Source: Corinectria fuckeliana (Eukaryota; Ascomycota; Sordariomycetes; Hypocreales; Nectriaceae). Taken from it: 64,000 nt of DNA. The stretch lies in assembly GCA_019137255.1 (NCBI GenBank), contig WPDH01000082.1, forward strand, positions 140,789 to 204,788. Direction: 5' to 3'. Made by a program: the position numbers and the translations under genes. The notes beneath the pieces were generated by a model. That model was not told the DNA's origin, did not search any database, and was given only the letters and a program-made list of their open reading frames with translations. The first letter of the stretch is position 1; each line of letters begins with the position of its first letter. Below are positions 1-12,417 of the stretch, one piece after another.

Positions 1-961
1 CCAGGCTCCGCTGCTCAGGGCAAGGGATGAATGGATGGGATGGTGGGCTCGGATGTCACTGTGAACTTCCTGGGGCAGTGCAAAGAAGCACAACCTCAGC
101 CCCGAAACATGGCGCGCTCCTTGTTTTGAGGCATGGCAGTGCAAGAGCTTTGTGAAGAGCCCAGGCCTGAGGCGGGCGTCAGGTGTGCAGACGAGAACGG
201 GAGAGTTGTGCCTCATCTCTATAACGTTAAAGTCTGAAGATAGCTACATAGTTGTCGGCAATACGTAGCTTACTTAGTTAGAAACACTGCCTCCATCCAC
301 GGCATATGAGATGAAACATCCGTCGATGGATATTTTAAGATGGATCCAGTACGATGGAGATCCTCGGATGACCCCCTAGGGAGCCGATTTAAGGGGGAGT
401 TTAGTGGAGGGTCGGTCGCTAAGGCACGCGCTATGTACCCGCTACTCCTCTGCCCTGGGTTGCCTGGGCCCCTGTGGGCACTCAGGCAAGGTCGCCATGC
501 GGCTGTGGCGCAGCGCCCCGCTGCCTGCTGTGCGCTCGGGTAGGTCCCCCGCCGGTACAGTTGGTCCAGTGAAGGCCGCAGCGCTAGGTCAGGTACCTCC
601 AATGCCAATGCAGGCGCGAACCCCTCCGTCTGACGAAAGGAATGAGAGCTCCGTCCATGGATGGCGGGCAATGGGTGGAAGGGAGCCCGTCATGGCCAGC
701 TCAACAAGGAACTTGCATTTTCCCTCCTTCACCGTCAAGCTTCAACTCTCGCCCTCACCAACCCCGACGTTCCGGTTTCTCAGCTGCCTTTAGAGTACGC
801 CTAGCAGCTCGTTTCTCGATCCCTCCTCCCGTTCGCCTCGACGACATCGCCGCGATTTGCTTCGCTGGACACATTTCCCCTCCTCGCCAGACCTCTCACC
901 TCCTTGTTCCTTGCGCGGACGACTCCAACGGCTTCGATCCAAATGACAGCCTAGTTCCAAA
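1..961. other. Upstream region of the ankyrin gene, no supported gene
   Basis: No reading frame here has convincing protein character. The stretch just before position 962 is pyrimidine-rich with many TC and CCT runs, typical of a filamentous-fungal promoter and 5' leader. Frames at 270-671 (minus) and 404-1091 (plus) have random, Pro/Ser/Arg-rich composition and I read them as noise. Confidence 0.5.
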
Positions 962-3900
962 ATGCCTCCCCCAACGGCCGACGTCCGCCAGCGGCGCATC
1001 ATCCAGCTGTCGGAGCAATGGGGCATCGCCCTTCCGCCCGCCCCCGCGCCACTCGCACGACCGCAGAACCCACCCTCGTTCCGGTCCTTGAGCGACGACC
1101 AGACGGCCGAAGACCTCTTGGTGAGGCGATCCGCCGAGGTGGCCCAGCTCAAGCCCAAGACCGGTCTGTCGCGAGCCTTTTCCTCCAGCAACTTGAAGAA
1201 AGGCAAAGGCCATGACCCCAAGGACATCCTCGACGTGCTGACGCATTGGGTCGGCAACTGTGGTTCGCCCGGTGTCGCCGAGGCGCTCATCGCTAAGCTG
1301 GCTGCCTCGGGCGTTGACATCCACGGCATGCATATGGGAAAATCGGGTCTTCTAGCTAGACGGCGGAGCGTCGAAAACGTTGGCGACAGAACTCGTCTGC
1401 TGAAGGTTGCTGTCGAGCGTGGCCAGCTGGAAATGGTCCAGGTCCTGATCCCCCACGCCGACCCCTTTACCCTCGACAACTGTCTCCCAGTCGCAATCAA
1501 GACCGGTAACTCGCCAATCGTGGAACTCTTGCTCAAATACGGGGCCAATGCGTCTCAAACCCCAGAAGGGCAGGATGCCTTCCGCCAGGCCTGTCTCGCA
1601 CAGGGCTTGTCCAACATGGTCGCTCTCCTCCTCCAGTCTGATGGCAGGCCTTCGCCGTTGTGTGTATCTCAGGGTCTGAGCGATGCCACCAGGGCGCAAT
1701 GTCTGGCAACCGTGCTACACCTCACTCGTGCCACTGCCGACGGGAATTTTAACCGGGCTGAGGCCCTTAAACTCGCAGTCGATAGCGGACGCCGAGACAT
1801 TGCCATCGCTATAGTCATGGGAAACAAACCTCCGCTGAGCCCAGGTCTCGAGGAGGCTTTCCAGCTTCTGATCGAACACTCATCACTCAGCCCGACTACG
1901 AAATTGGAACTTGCCGAACTTCTTCTATGCTGCGGTGCCCAAGGCGACATACTGTCACAATCCCTAGAGCTAGCATGCGCCTCGCAGTTCTTCGAAATGG
2001 CTAGTCTTCTCGCATCCTATGGTGTTTCAGTCGAGTTCAATGACGCATCTGTTCTTAAAACGGCCATCTCAAGGGGGCAATCCGAGCTCGTCGGATCCTT
2101 GCTAAACGAGAATTCAACAATCAGTCCTGGCTTGGCTTCTAGTTGCTTGAATTTGATACCGCGGCAAGCGCCGTTTGAAACACGTAATGCCTTGCTTTAT
2201 CTCTTGCTTAGGAAAGGCGCAAGTGGCCCTGCCTTGGATGAATGTCTCATCCATGCGGTTCAATCTGGTGATGCCCAGTCTGTCCAACTTCTTCTCACGC
2301 CTCATTTCCCCGACACGAAAAACTCTCATCGGGACTCCATCCATCATCGACGGTCTCGCATTACCAATCGCCATGCGGTTGCATCACCAGATCACAGAAA
2401 CGGAGAGGCGCTGCGAACGGCTGTTGTACGGGCAGACACAGACATGGCCGCTAAGATTCTGGCCGCCAAGCCATCCTCCGAGACGCTGACGCTCGTCTTT
2501 CCTTTGACTAGGGCTCTAGCTGCTGCGGACCGCTACCGGATGATAGAGCTCTTTCTCAAGGGTGCTTTACCAGGACCTTGCCTCCATGCAGCCTTGCAAG
2601 ACGCCATCAACGAGGATATTGCCCAGCGCGATGATGCTCTGATTCGGCTTCTCCTCAAGCACGACGCCGACGTCAATCACAACAAGGGTGCAGGCCTCCA
2701 CGCTGTCATTACCCAAAAAGACATTAACCTACTGTCTCTGCTGGTCCAGAAAGTCTCTCCCAAGACAGCAGCGGCACGAATAGGCGACGTCTTGAAAGTC
2801 GATGATCACCGTGCACGTCATAATATGATGACGATGCTCTTCAGCGCAGGGGCAAGCGTTGGAGTCAAAGAAGTAGCGGAGGCTTTACAAGAAACGTTGT
2901 CCGAGAAACCGGTCGACATGTCGCTCCTGAGGCTCATTCTGCAACATGGCAAAGCAGACATCAACGCCTTTGACGGGGCAATCGTGACAAAAGCAGTCCA
3001 AAACCCCGACCCAAAGGTCCTCGAGCTCGTGCTTAGCATTGGCAAACCATCTGGAGAGACTGTCAGTCGCTGTCTCGATGAACTGGCTCCTTTGGCTTCT
3101 ACGGATAACAAAAACTGGAAACTCAGTGTCATTCAAACCAAGTCGAAAAGAAAAGGAGACATGAGTGGGATGCTTGTGCATGAGGTACAGTCTCTCCTCC
3201 GAGACACCACTAAACAGTCAACGCTGTCTACTCTCAAGCAGCTGCTTGAGTCTGGCGCCGACCCTAACGCGTATCAAGCCGCAGCCTTGTGTCATGCCGT
3301 GGCTGCAGGTAATACCCTGCTCAGTGACCTTTTATTCAACTGCCAGCATTCACTAAGCCCGACTTCATTGGCGTCGGCTTTGCCACATGCGCTGCGTATC
3401 TCTGATCCCATGGATCGGTTGACGTTTACGAAGAGACTGGTCGAAGCCGGTGCCTTTCCGCTGGAAGTCAACCGAGCGTTGAACTATGCCATCACCACTT
3501 ACTCGGGCGACATAGCTCTCATCAATGTTCTAGCCAATGCGGCAGATGCTTCAGATGGAGAGGCTCTGGCACTTTCAGTGTCAAAAGAGTTGTCCGAAAT
3601 CACGGGCCTACTACTTGCACAAACGAAGCAGTCGATGGAAGCCAGGAATGCTGCTCTAGATAATGCCATGAAAATCAGAGACTGGACGCCCAGACTTTCC
3701 ATATGCAGCCGACTGGCCAAAGCTGGAGTCTCCCCCGAAACTGCTTCCAGTGCTTTGCTAGTCGCGGCTCGGGATGGCGACTTGGAGCTCGGAGACATCC
3801 TCATTGCTCACGGCGCAAGCATCTCCACTAATGATGGACAGGCGATTATCGAGGCTTGCCGCGGAGGCTCTGTGGAGGTTCTAGATGTCCTTTTGAAGTC

Positions 3901-6598
3901 GGACTTGAACGCCCAAAAGACAACCTTGGAGCGGGGCTTCCAGGCCGCGACGGAGGTGCGAGACCTAAACAAACGGGCCATGGTGTTCCAGCGCCTTCTG
4001 AGAGGGGGTGTGTCTGGCGACGTTGTTGATACTCAGCTCGTGTCGGCCGCAAGATTCGGCGAAGAGGGCGAAGAAGTTCTAAGAGTGTTGCTAGCTGCAG
4101 GCGCGGACCCTAATTTTAGCAACGGTGAGGCAGTGGTGGCAGCGACTAGGAGTGCCTTCATCGGGAGCCTCGAGCTGCTTCTTGGCCTTTGGCACGAAGG
4201 CGGGAACCAGGTAGGTAGGCTCAGCCATAGACTGGGTGGAGTCGCTGACGCGGCATCACAGAAGAAGGCCTCTGCTCCAACCCTCTTAAGGGCGTTGAAG
4301 GCCTGTTGGAAACTGAGTCACGACACTCGATTCCAGATCATCGATGACCTCATGAAGGCCGGCATGCCAGCGACCGAAGATGTCCATATCGCCTTGAGCA
4401 AGGCGGTCGCTGAGGAGGATCCGGATCAACGACTAATAAAGCTCCTGCTTGACTGCGGGGCATCCCCGTTGACGAACGGATGCCAGACGTTGGTTTCAGC
4501 GACGCAGCGAGCTGCAAGTTCAGTGATGAAGTTGCTTCTCAGCCGTGAGATTCCTGTGAATGACATGAATCGCATCTTCTCTCAAGGGTTTACAGAAGAA
4601 AATCTCCAGACATGGTTCACTCCAGATGGCTTGGAAGTGGCACGGATGCTCCTGGACAAGGGAGCAACTGGAGATGCTCTTAGTGGTTCTCTGATTCTCG
4701 TGATTCAACGCAGCGATGACGACACGGCCGCCCTTACGGACCAGTTTCTCGACCTCTTTGTTGCTCATGGGGCGGATGTCGACTTTATGGACGGAGAGCC
4801 ACTCAAGCAGGCTGCTTCGAAGGCCAACGTATCCTGGACGCGCAAGCTTCTCGCTTGTCATCCCTCAGCCCAAACTCTCGCCTTGGGCTTCGACCACATC
4901 TTCGACAGTGCCATCTCAGAGGACGAGGCGTTGGTGCTGTTCAAAATATTCACTGACTATCAAGAAGGCGATGTGCGCATGGATTTCATGGCTCGCAACC
5001 CGGGGTTTGAGCCGGTTCTTGTCAGGGCCATTTCGCAGTATCCACGATCGAAGGCTGTTCTCGAGGCGCTTTTGGACGCGGGCTATTACCATGACCAGAC
5101 GACCTTTTATCGCGTTCATCCCAACATGGAGGAACCGGAAGAAGTAACTCTGTTGGTGTGGGCCATTTCTCAACCCCAGAAGAGGATCAGCACTGCCTTG
5201 ATAGAGCTGCTGATCGAGCGTGGAGGTAAGTCGTCTCTGGTTTGGACGGAACCCTAGCATACTGACCTTCTCTCAGCCAACATCAACTTTGAGACAGCAA
5301 CCAGTCGGTCGACACCGCTCATGCTCGCCATTCAGACCCGACGACCGGATGTAGTCAAGACACTCCTCCTTGCGGGTGCCGAGGTTGATGTTACCGATGC
5401 CTTGGGCCGCACACCCCTTTCGATGGCGACTGGAATCGGTGGCGATTTATCAATCCAGCTAATGGGCAACCTCCTTGCCGCGGATCCATCCAAGGACGAT
5501 GGATCGCTTCACAATGCTGCGAGGGAACTCAACATAGCTGCTGTCCGGGTGCTTGTCCAGTCTGGCCACGATCCTGACTTCCCCAGTCCTTTACATGGCG
5601 GCCGCAGTGCACTGGGCGAAGTTTGTCTTCACGGGTCTGACCTGGGCGAGCTCACGGCCGACCGGGAGAAGTCGATGCAGAAGGTCATGTCCTGCCTGGT
5701 TGATTCAGAGTCGGACATCACCATCAAGTCGAACGGAAAGTCGCTGTTGCTCCTCTGCTTTGAGGCCTTTGATGCCGTGGCGACGACTCGTTGTTTGTTG
5801 AAGGTGGCCATGTGGAAGCATATCAACAAGCCATTCAACCACTTTGTCGACGCAGAACATACCTACTCACCAACAATGTACATCACCAAGGTTCTCCCAC
5901 CTTCAGACACCCGAGACCAGCTCCTCACCCTCCTGCGCGCCAACCGGGCAATCGACGTCTACTACGCCAACTCGGGGGATCAGCCCGACGACGCCGTCGG
6001 CCTCCCGAAAGACATGGAGGTCCAAGAACGGGAACGCAAGGCTCGGCTCCTGCGCATCGCGCAAGACTCGGAAGAGCACGCAATCGCCATTGCTCGACGC
6101 AAGGAGGTCGCCGGCATGGAGCAGCAAATCTGGGCGCACAGGGCCGAGATGGAAGACGCCCGCCGCAACAAGCTGCACCGCGAGGACGTCTCAGCGGTGC
6201 GGTCCAAGGCGCAGCTCGAAGAGTCCATCTTCAACGCCTCGCTGAAGCGGCGCCTGTCGGAACAGCGCGCGCTGACGGACGCGTCGCTCTCCCGCACCAA
6301 GGCCATCGCGTCCACGGAGCTGCAGACCGAGGAGAGCCGCCAGAGGAAGATGCTCGAGTGGGAGACGCGCATGAACACGGAGCGCGTCGACAACGCCCGC
6401 GCCCTGAGCGCGCTGCGCATCAGCGAGCGCGAGGAGGTCGAGCGCATCGAGCGGGGCGCCGAGGACAGGATCAAGAAGAGGTTCGAGGTGCAGAAGAAGC
6501 TGGTTGACAGCCAGGAGAAGCTGGCGAAGCGCTTGGCGTCCGGGCCGGCGGGGGCGGATGCGAGACGGCAGATTGGATATGTCGAGGAGTTGAACTAG
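962..6598 (+). CDS. Giant ankyrin-repeat protein with C-terminal coiled coil
   Basis: Two exons, 962-5225 and 5277-6598, with a 51-bp GTAAGT...CTCAG intron; the join restores an ankyrin-like GANINFE segment and gives 1861 residues. About residues 90-1620 are degenerate ankyrin-type helix pairs of about 33 residues, with recurring LLxxGA, GHxxxA-like and 'ALxxAV' blocks (for example ELLLKYGANAS and LLLKHDADVNHNKG). The last 200 residues are a charged coiled coil rich in Glu, Arg and Lys. I see no NACHT, kinase or membrane segment, so a scaffold role is inferred only. The start is the first ATG and follows a pyrimidine-rich leader. It converges on the SNF2 gene, with 299 bp between the two stops. 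I recognise the fold, not a named gene. Confidence 0.9.
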
Positions 6599-6897
6599 GA
6601 GTCATGGTTGCTGGATGATCGATCTCGTTTCAATTGGGCGCTCGGAGTTTTGGAAAATTCATGATATCCGGGTTTAAATCATAGGACAACTAGATGACAG
6701 AACGTTTCTTAGGTTTGAAAATTAGCTACAATCTTTCTTCAAGCAGGCATTGCCTTGACGCAAGCTTTGAATTATCGTCTAACACCTATTATGATACACG
6801 GGCATTGGAGCTCTTCCTGCCCTGGTCTATACTTGGTCTTACAAAAAGCAACTAAGATGGCATCTCAATCAAGTGTTTTCTCCCCTAGCAAATTGTC

Positions 6898-9691
6898 TCA
6901 ATCCTTTCTGGCCATCTTGATAGAATCGGCACCAGTTTCGACGACCCGATACGCATCAGCATCGCCCTCGCCGCTTGCTGCCTGCTCGTAAGCGGCCTCG
7001 CTTCGATCGCACAGAACTTTCAAGTCTGCATCGCTGAGGACCTCTTCTCCTCCTGACAGTTTGTACACCTCGCCGTCTTTGAGCAGCAGCGCCTTCAAGC
7101 TCTCAGGATCTAAGTCTTGCAGGTTGCGGGTTTGGCCCATAGTCTTGAACCCGCCCTTTTTTATGATTAGCTTTTCGAGGCGGCGTTTTGCGTCGGCGGC
7201 GAGCAGCAGCTGTTCTTCGACGGTGTCCTTTGTTGCGAGGCGGTAGATGATGACAGGTCGTGTTTGGCCGATGCGGTGGCACCGGTCCTGGGCCTGCAAA
7301 TCCTGCTGAGGATTAAAATCGGAGTCAAACAGCACGACGGTGTCAGCAGAGGCAAGATTTATGCCTTGACCGCCGGCGCGGGTGGACAAGAGAAATATCT
7401 TGTACTCCGGGTCAGTATTAAAGTCGCGTATTTGTTGACGGCGGCTGTCTTGGGAGACAGAGCCATCAATGCGACAAACGTTCCAATCTCGAAGTTCGCG
7501 ACAATAATCTTCCAAAATGTCCAGTTGAGTAACGAACTGAGAGAAGATGAGAACCTTGTGACCGTCCTCAAATAGTCGAGGAAGGAGCCGGTCCAGCAAA
7601 AGCATCTTACCAGACGCCGTGACGACAGTGTCATCGACGGGGACGGTGGTTGTAGTTGCCCAGGGATTGTAGAAATTGTGCGGACTATTACAAACTAGCC
7701 GGAGTTGAGCAAGTGTATTGCCAAGTTTCTTGTTGGCAATTTGCTTTTCTACAACAGTTAGTATTGAGTCAATGTGATTGAGGAAGCTAGGACATACTGG
7801 CTCGTTCGAGGGTCTGGGCTCTCTCTTGTTCCTCAAAGGTCATTGAAGTCTCAGCACTGTCCGAATCGTCGTTGGCCATTTCTTTCGCGAGTTTCGCTTC
7901 AAACTCATCATCTGACATACGCTCCTCGTCAGAGCCGGCTTCCTTGTATGTTCTCGCCTTGCGGAGGCGACTGCGAGCGCTGGCAGGCGTAGACCCCCGA
8001 CTGGACCTCACACTCTTTGCCTGAGAAATGATACGGGAGGGAGCGATCTTCCGCTTGTTTGTGGGAGTCGAAGGTGTAGCGACGGGTTCTAGCGTGTCGG
8101 GCTTGGCATTCTTACGTGGCCTACCACGACCACGCTTTCCCATCATCATCGAGAAGGCGTTGGCAGCAGGTGGAGCGGTCTTATCCTCTGCCTGCTTCTT
8201 ACGCGGACTTTCGCGGACGGGCAAGGATACCAGTTTGGGGGTTGCTGCCTTGCTGTTTGGGGTTGGGACTGCGCTGTCTTCGCGGGAAGAACTAGCTGCT
8301 GTTGACGTTGGCGTGCTATTGATCATGCCGAATATCTTGTTCTCTAGGTAAGATCGGGAGTCAATCTTTTTGTTGCTCAGGACGTTGTACAGGTCGGTTT
8401 GCTCCTTGGTCATGGGAGCAAACAGGACATACTCCCGCTTCTTGGGAAGGTAGGCGGCCACGTCTTGCTTGACGCGACGGAGAAGCATTGGCTGAAGAAT
8501 GAGATGGATCTTCTTTACCAAATCCTGCTTCATCTGGTCACCGATGAACTCTTGTGTGCCTTGCTCGTCCTCGAGATCCGAGAAATCGAACCAGGACTCA
8601 AACGCGTCCCAATCGGTAAAAATATTTGGTAGAAGGAAGTGCAGCAACGACCAAAGTTCTTTTAGGTTATTCTGTAAGGGAGTTCCGGTAATGAGAAGTC
8701 GTGTGGCGCTGGTAAACTGTCGAAGTTGCTGAAATAACTTCGACTCGGCATTCTTCAGGCGGTGACCTTCGTCCTGGATTTACGTCAATAGGGCAGCCAA
8801 CAAGAGAAATCATGCAACTCACAATTATGATAAATTCCCAGTTGATGTGACCCAGGTTGTGTTGGTCGTTCAAAACGATTTCGTACGACGTACACACAAC
8901 GGGGAATTTGTCTGTTGGACGACCCTTGTCGAGGTGGCGCTTTATCTTCCTCTGGAAGATTTCTTCTCGTTCATGCTTGTTCCCGTGGTACATGACAACC
9001 GGAATGGATGGAGTCCATTTGGCAAATTCGTCCATCCAGTTGGATAGCGTAGACAAGGGTGCGACGATGAGGTGAGGCCCGAGGTAGTTCTCTTTTTCGC
9101 GAAGATGAGCAATCAAGGCAATGGTTTGGACAGTTTTGCCTTGGTAATGTTAGTAATGATAGTCCCGTGGCGGAGAATGACAATCGACTTACCGAGACCC
9201 ATCTCATCGGCGAGAATCCCGCTCATACCTTGAGAGCAAATCTCGTACATCCATGTCAAACCCTCCAGCTGGTAGTCTCGCATGGTACCACCAACCATGC
9301 ACTTCGGTTGCTTGGCCATTTCCAGTTGGTGCTCACCCAGGGTCTTACCATCTAGGCTGCTTCCAACCCGACCCAAAACCTGTGTCTTCTTGGTTAAAAT
9401 GTCGCTGAAGGCCGCGCTCTTCGAGAGGAGTTCGTCCAGCTCTCGTGCTTTGCCCCCGCGTTCAGCCTTGGTCTCAGGCTTCTTCTTCTTCCGCTTGCGC
9501 AGCAAAGCCTGGCGGCGCTTTTCCTCTGCTCTGTTGTTCTCAGCCCTTGCGGCATTTTCTTCCTTGATCAGAGCATCGTCCTCTTCAGCCGTCATGTACG
9601 TATCCGACGGTGGAGAACTGGGCACGCTTGTCGGCAGTCGAGATGTTTCGACTGCCGACTCCGAGACATCGGACGGCGACTGGGTATTCAT
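6898..9691 (-). CDS. mus-30: LSH/DDM1-type SNF2 chromatin remodelling ATPase (MUS-30/Irc5 family)
   Basis: Four exons on the minus strand (9691-9193, 9139-8823, 8773-7798, 7748-6898; introns of 53, 49 and 49 bp) give 880 residues. SNF2 lobe 1 has the DYQLEGLTWMYE and DEMGLGKT motifs (intron 1 splits the GLGK codon), DEGHRLKN (motif II, residues 273-280) and LITGTPLQNN. Lobe 2 has LIFSQFVTQLDIL, STRAGGQGINL and a DRCHRIGQTR box. Between the lobes lies an acidic/basic insert, residues about 425-590, with an AT-hook-like core (KRGRGRPRKN, 485-494). The Lys/Glu-rich N-terminus and domain order match HELLS/LSH, yeast Irc5 and Neurospora MUS-30, which acts in genome stability; the symbol is by family. 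The frame extends upstream only to a TTG at 9739, so the ATG at 9691 is the start. Confidence 0.88.
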
Positions 9692-10412
9692 TATTCCCGG
9701 TGTAGAAGAACGAGAAAGATTTTTTGGGGGGAACAACAAGAATGAAAATAGAACGGCTCGAGGTCGACGGCGTTGGGGGTGGCTTTCAGCTCCCTGAAGC
9801 TCGCCACTAGGGAGAGCAATGACGCTTCGATGCGTGTTCCTGACTCAAAGAAAAGGGAGAGAAAGGAAAGTTGTAGAAAAAGGCACAGGTTGAGCCAAAC
9901 CAGATCAGAGACAAAAAAAAGCCTTTGCAGGAATCAAGTAGACGACATCTGCTAAATCCAACCCCGTCACTTTCCCAAGACACAAAGTGACATAGTCGAG
10001 TGAGGATCTGGGTTCTGGGTCAAAGGGCGTGGGGAAGCGGAAACGCGCCGTGCTCGAAATTGGTTGACGCGAGAAGGTAGCGCAGTCACGAGTTGCGAGT
10101 TGCGAGTTGCGCAGCGCAGGCTGACTAAGCTGCTCCAGCCACACTTGCAGCTCACTCACCAGCCTCACCCAATCAACCCCTCCATCGTGACTCCGTAGAT
10201 TTACCCCACCAAACGTCCGGCAAAAATAACCTACATCGTCAGACTCACTTCTCTGACTCAGGACTCAATCAACGAACAATTCCACGAGAGAAGCCCCTTC
10301 AGAGCTTCCTCTTCCACGAAAAGCAACCCTGTTCTCCCTTCGAGCCCTCCGACCGGCTACTCGCAGCCTCTCCCCCTTCCTATCGCTCACCCGCAACATC
10401 AACATCGCAAGA
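9692..10412. promoter_or_regulatory. Shared divergent promoter region of the SNF2 and Arc1-like genes
   Basis: Between two outward-facing starts (9691 minus, 10413 plus) lie 721 bp with no credible frame. The sequence holds three direct copies of GAGTTGC around 10087-10110 and a CT/CA-rich leader before 10413. Both genes must draw their promoters from here. Confidence 0.6.
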
Positions 10413-11579
10413 ATGGCGTCCATCTCCTCCTTGGAATACTCCCCCACCGAGCAGGCCGAGATCCAGCAGTGGCTCACCACCTCCGAGCGTCTCAAGTCGG
10501 CCGACGAGAAGTCCACCATCCTCGACACTCTCAACGCCCACCTCTCCAGCCGTGCCACCCTCCTCGGTAGCAAGCCCAGCAAGGCCGACGTCGCCATCTA
10601 CGAGACCCTCGCCCCCATCGTTGCCAAGTGGACCCCCGAGGAGCGCACTGGGGAGAAGGGCCGCCCAAACATTGTTCGCCACGTTGACTTTGTCCAGAAC
10701 TCCCCCCTCTTCGGTCTCGACGTCAAGGATGCGGACAAGGTCGTCGTCAACCATGACCAAGTCCTCTACGTGAAGCCTCCCGTCGACGCCAAGGCCGAGA
10801 AGGAGCGTCTCAAGAAGGAAAAGGCCGCCGCTGCCGCTACCGGTGGTGAGGCCTCTCTTGTCGACCGCACCAAGGAGAAGGTCCAGGACAAGGTCGAGCA
10901 GGTCAAGGAGAAGGTCGCCGGCGCCAAGACCAACAAGAAGGAGAAGAAGGAGAAGGCACCGAAGCCACAAAAGGCTGCCGCTCCCGCCGCCCCCCTGTCG
11001 CCTTCCCTCATCGACCTCCGTGTCGGCCACATCCTCAAGGCCATCCAGCACCCCGACGCTGACTCCCTGTACGTCTCCACCATTGCGGTCGGTGACACCG
11101 CTGGCGAGGACTACACCGAGTACGAGGGTCAGATCTGCCGTACCGTCTGCTCCGGCCTCAACGGCCTGATTCCTCTCGAGGAGATGCAGGGCCGCAAGGT
11201 CGTTGTCGTCTGCAACCTCAAGCCCGTCAAGATGCGAGGAATCAAGTCGTGCGCCATGGTCCTGGCCGCTTCTCCCGTCCCCAAGGAGGGCGATGACGAC
11301 CACAAGGGCCCCGTCGAGCTTGTCGCTCCTCCTGCGGGTGCCAAGGCTGGCGAGCGCGTCTTCTTCGAAGGCTTCGATGGAAAGTCCGAGGGCGTTCTCA
11401 ACCCCAAGAAGAAGATCTGGGAGACCTTCCAGCCCGGATTCACCACTACCGCCGCTCTTGAGGTTGCTTTCGACGCCAGTGTCGTGGAGCAGCTTGGCAA
11501 AACCGGCATCGCGAAGCTCGTCACTGAGAGCGGCGGTGTCTGCACTGTTCCCAGTCTGACTGGTGCCCAGGTGCGATAA
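10413..11579 (+). CDS. Arc1/AIMP1-like tRNA-binding cofactor of aminoacyl-tRNA synthetases
   Basis: One uninterrupted frame of 388 residues. Residues about 1-115 form a GST-C-like helical domain (YSPTEQAEIQQWL, SKADVAIYETLAPIV). A Lys/Ala/Glu-rich linker follows, about residues 125-195 (KEKVQDKVEQVKEKV). The C-terminal 190 residues are an EMAP-II/tRNA_bind OB-fold: LIDLRVGHILKAIQHPDADSLYVS, VCSGLNGLIPLEEMQGRKV, CNLKPVKMRGIKSCAMVLAAS. This is the layout of yeast Arc1p, which holds methionyl- and glutamyl-tRNA synthetases in a cytosolic complex and raises their tRNA affinity. Codon use is strongly C-ended, which suggests high expression. A free EMAP-II-domain protein is the alternative; the GST-like N-terminus favours Arc1. 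Confidence 0.9.
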   Translation: MASISSLEYSPTEQAEIQQWLTTSERLKSADEKSTILDTLNAHLSSRATLLGSKPSKADVAIYETLAPIVAKWTPEERTGEKGRPNIVRHVDFVQNSPLFGLDVKDADKVVVNHDQVLYVKPPVDAKAEKERLKKEKAAAAATGGEASLVDRTKEKVQDKVEQVKEKVAGAKTNKKEKKEKAPKPQKAAAPAAPLSPSLIDLRVGHILKAIQHPDADSLYVSTIAVGDTAGEDYTEYEGQICRTVCSGLNGLIPLEEMQGRKVVVVCNLKPVKMRGIKSCAMVLAASPVPKEGDDDHKGPVELVAPPAGAKAGERVFFEGFDGKSEGVLNPKKKIWETFQPGFTTTAALEVAFDASVVEQLGKTGIAKLVTESGGVCTVPSLTGAQVR

Positions 11580-12417
11580 AAAGCAAAATCCGATGGGCGG
11601 GAGCATGAGGATCTCTAGAGTAGAATATCTGAACAGAGTACTATGACATCCGCGCAAACCACCCGACTGAAAGAATTGGACTAGCGTACCACCAACACTC
11701 AAGCCATTATGCCTGGAATGGGACATACCGAATACGTGAAAGCATCATGCACAGGGATCTTGTACTTAGTTCGTGTAATCGGACATTTCAGTCTTGTCAT
11801 CATGACTGGTACCGGCAAAATCCGTCATCTTTGCCCCTACGCCGGCTCCAAGTATTGTCTCGAGTCAAACACCACAACGTTGAATTCCTCCATCGCGCGG
11901 GTTTTCTCTAGTTCAGAGTGGCCTTTCTTTTCTGTTGGGGGATTCGTGCCTACTAGACGCCGCCTCCCATCATTTATCATCTTCTCAAAGTACGGTATCC
12001 TCCTTCAACATGGCCCTGGGAGATTCTGTTGGTTGGTGTTTAACAGTGATGCTAGGGCCGCGTTTTACTGCCATCTGTGCTCAACGAGCCAGATTAATGA
12101 GCTCGTGCGAACTGTGAACTGCGAGGAACTAAGAAAGCAACTTCAACCGTAGATGACTCGATTCTCTCCCGTCTCTTTAAGTCATTGTAATATACAGAAA
12201 GTGTACACCGTCTCGCTATATATATCCGACAGCCTCCCAAGGCTACATGTACTTCGTACTCTACCAGAATGCTTTTTGGGGGTTCGTGCAACTCCTCGCC
12301 TCGTAAACAAAACGCCGTCATATGCCAAACATCTTCGCCAGGACCCCTTCTTTATGTGCGCCAAGGCAATTGCCAGCACGCTAATCATACATGGGTGAAT
12401 GACCATTATCTATATAG
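11580..12417. other. Convergent 3' intergenic region
   Basis: This lies between the stop of the Arc1-like gene and the stop of the mitochondrial RNA polymerase gene, so it holds two 3' untranslated regions. A 147-codon ATG frame at 11709-12152 exists but its composition and codon use are unlike the neighbours. Confidence 0.5.

Noticed and set aside
404..1091. Plus-strand frames upstream of the ankyrin gene
   Set aside because: Composition is random and they overlap the pyrimidine-rich leader; no domain text or splice structure.
9692..9739. N-terminal extension of the LSH-type protein to 9739
   Set aside because: The codon at 9739 is TTG on the minus strand; the first ATG is at 9691.
11709..12152. 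147-codon ATG frame between Arc1-like and rpo41 genes
   Set aside because: Lies in the overlap of two 3' regions; codon use and residue mix do not match the genome's genes.
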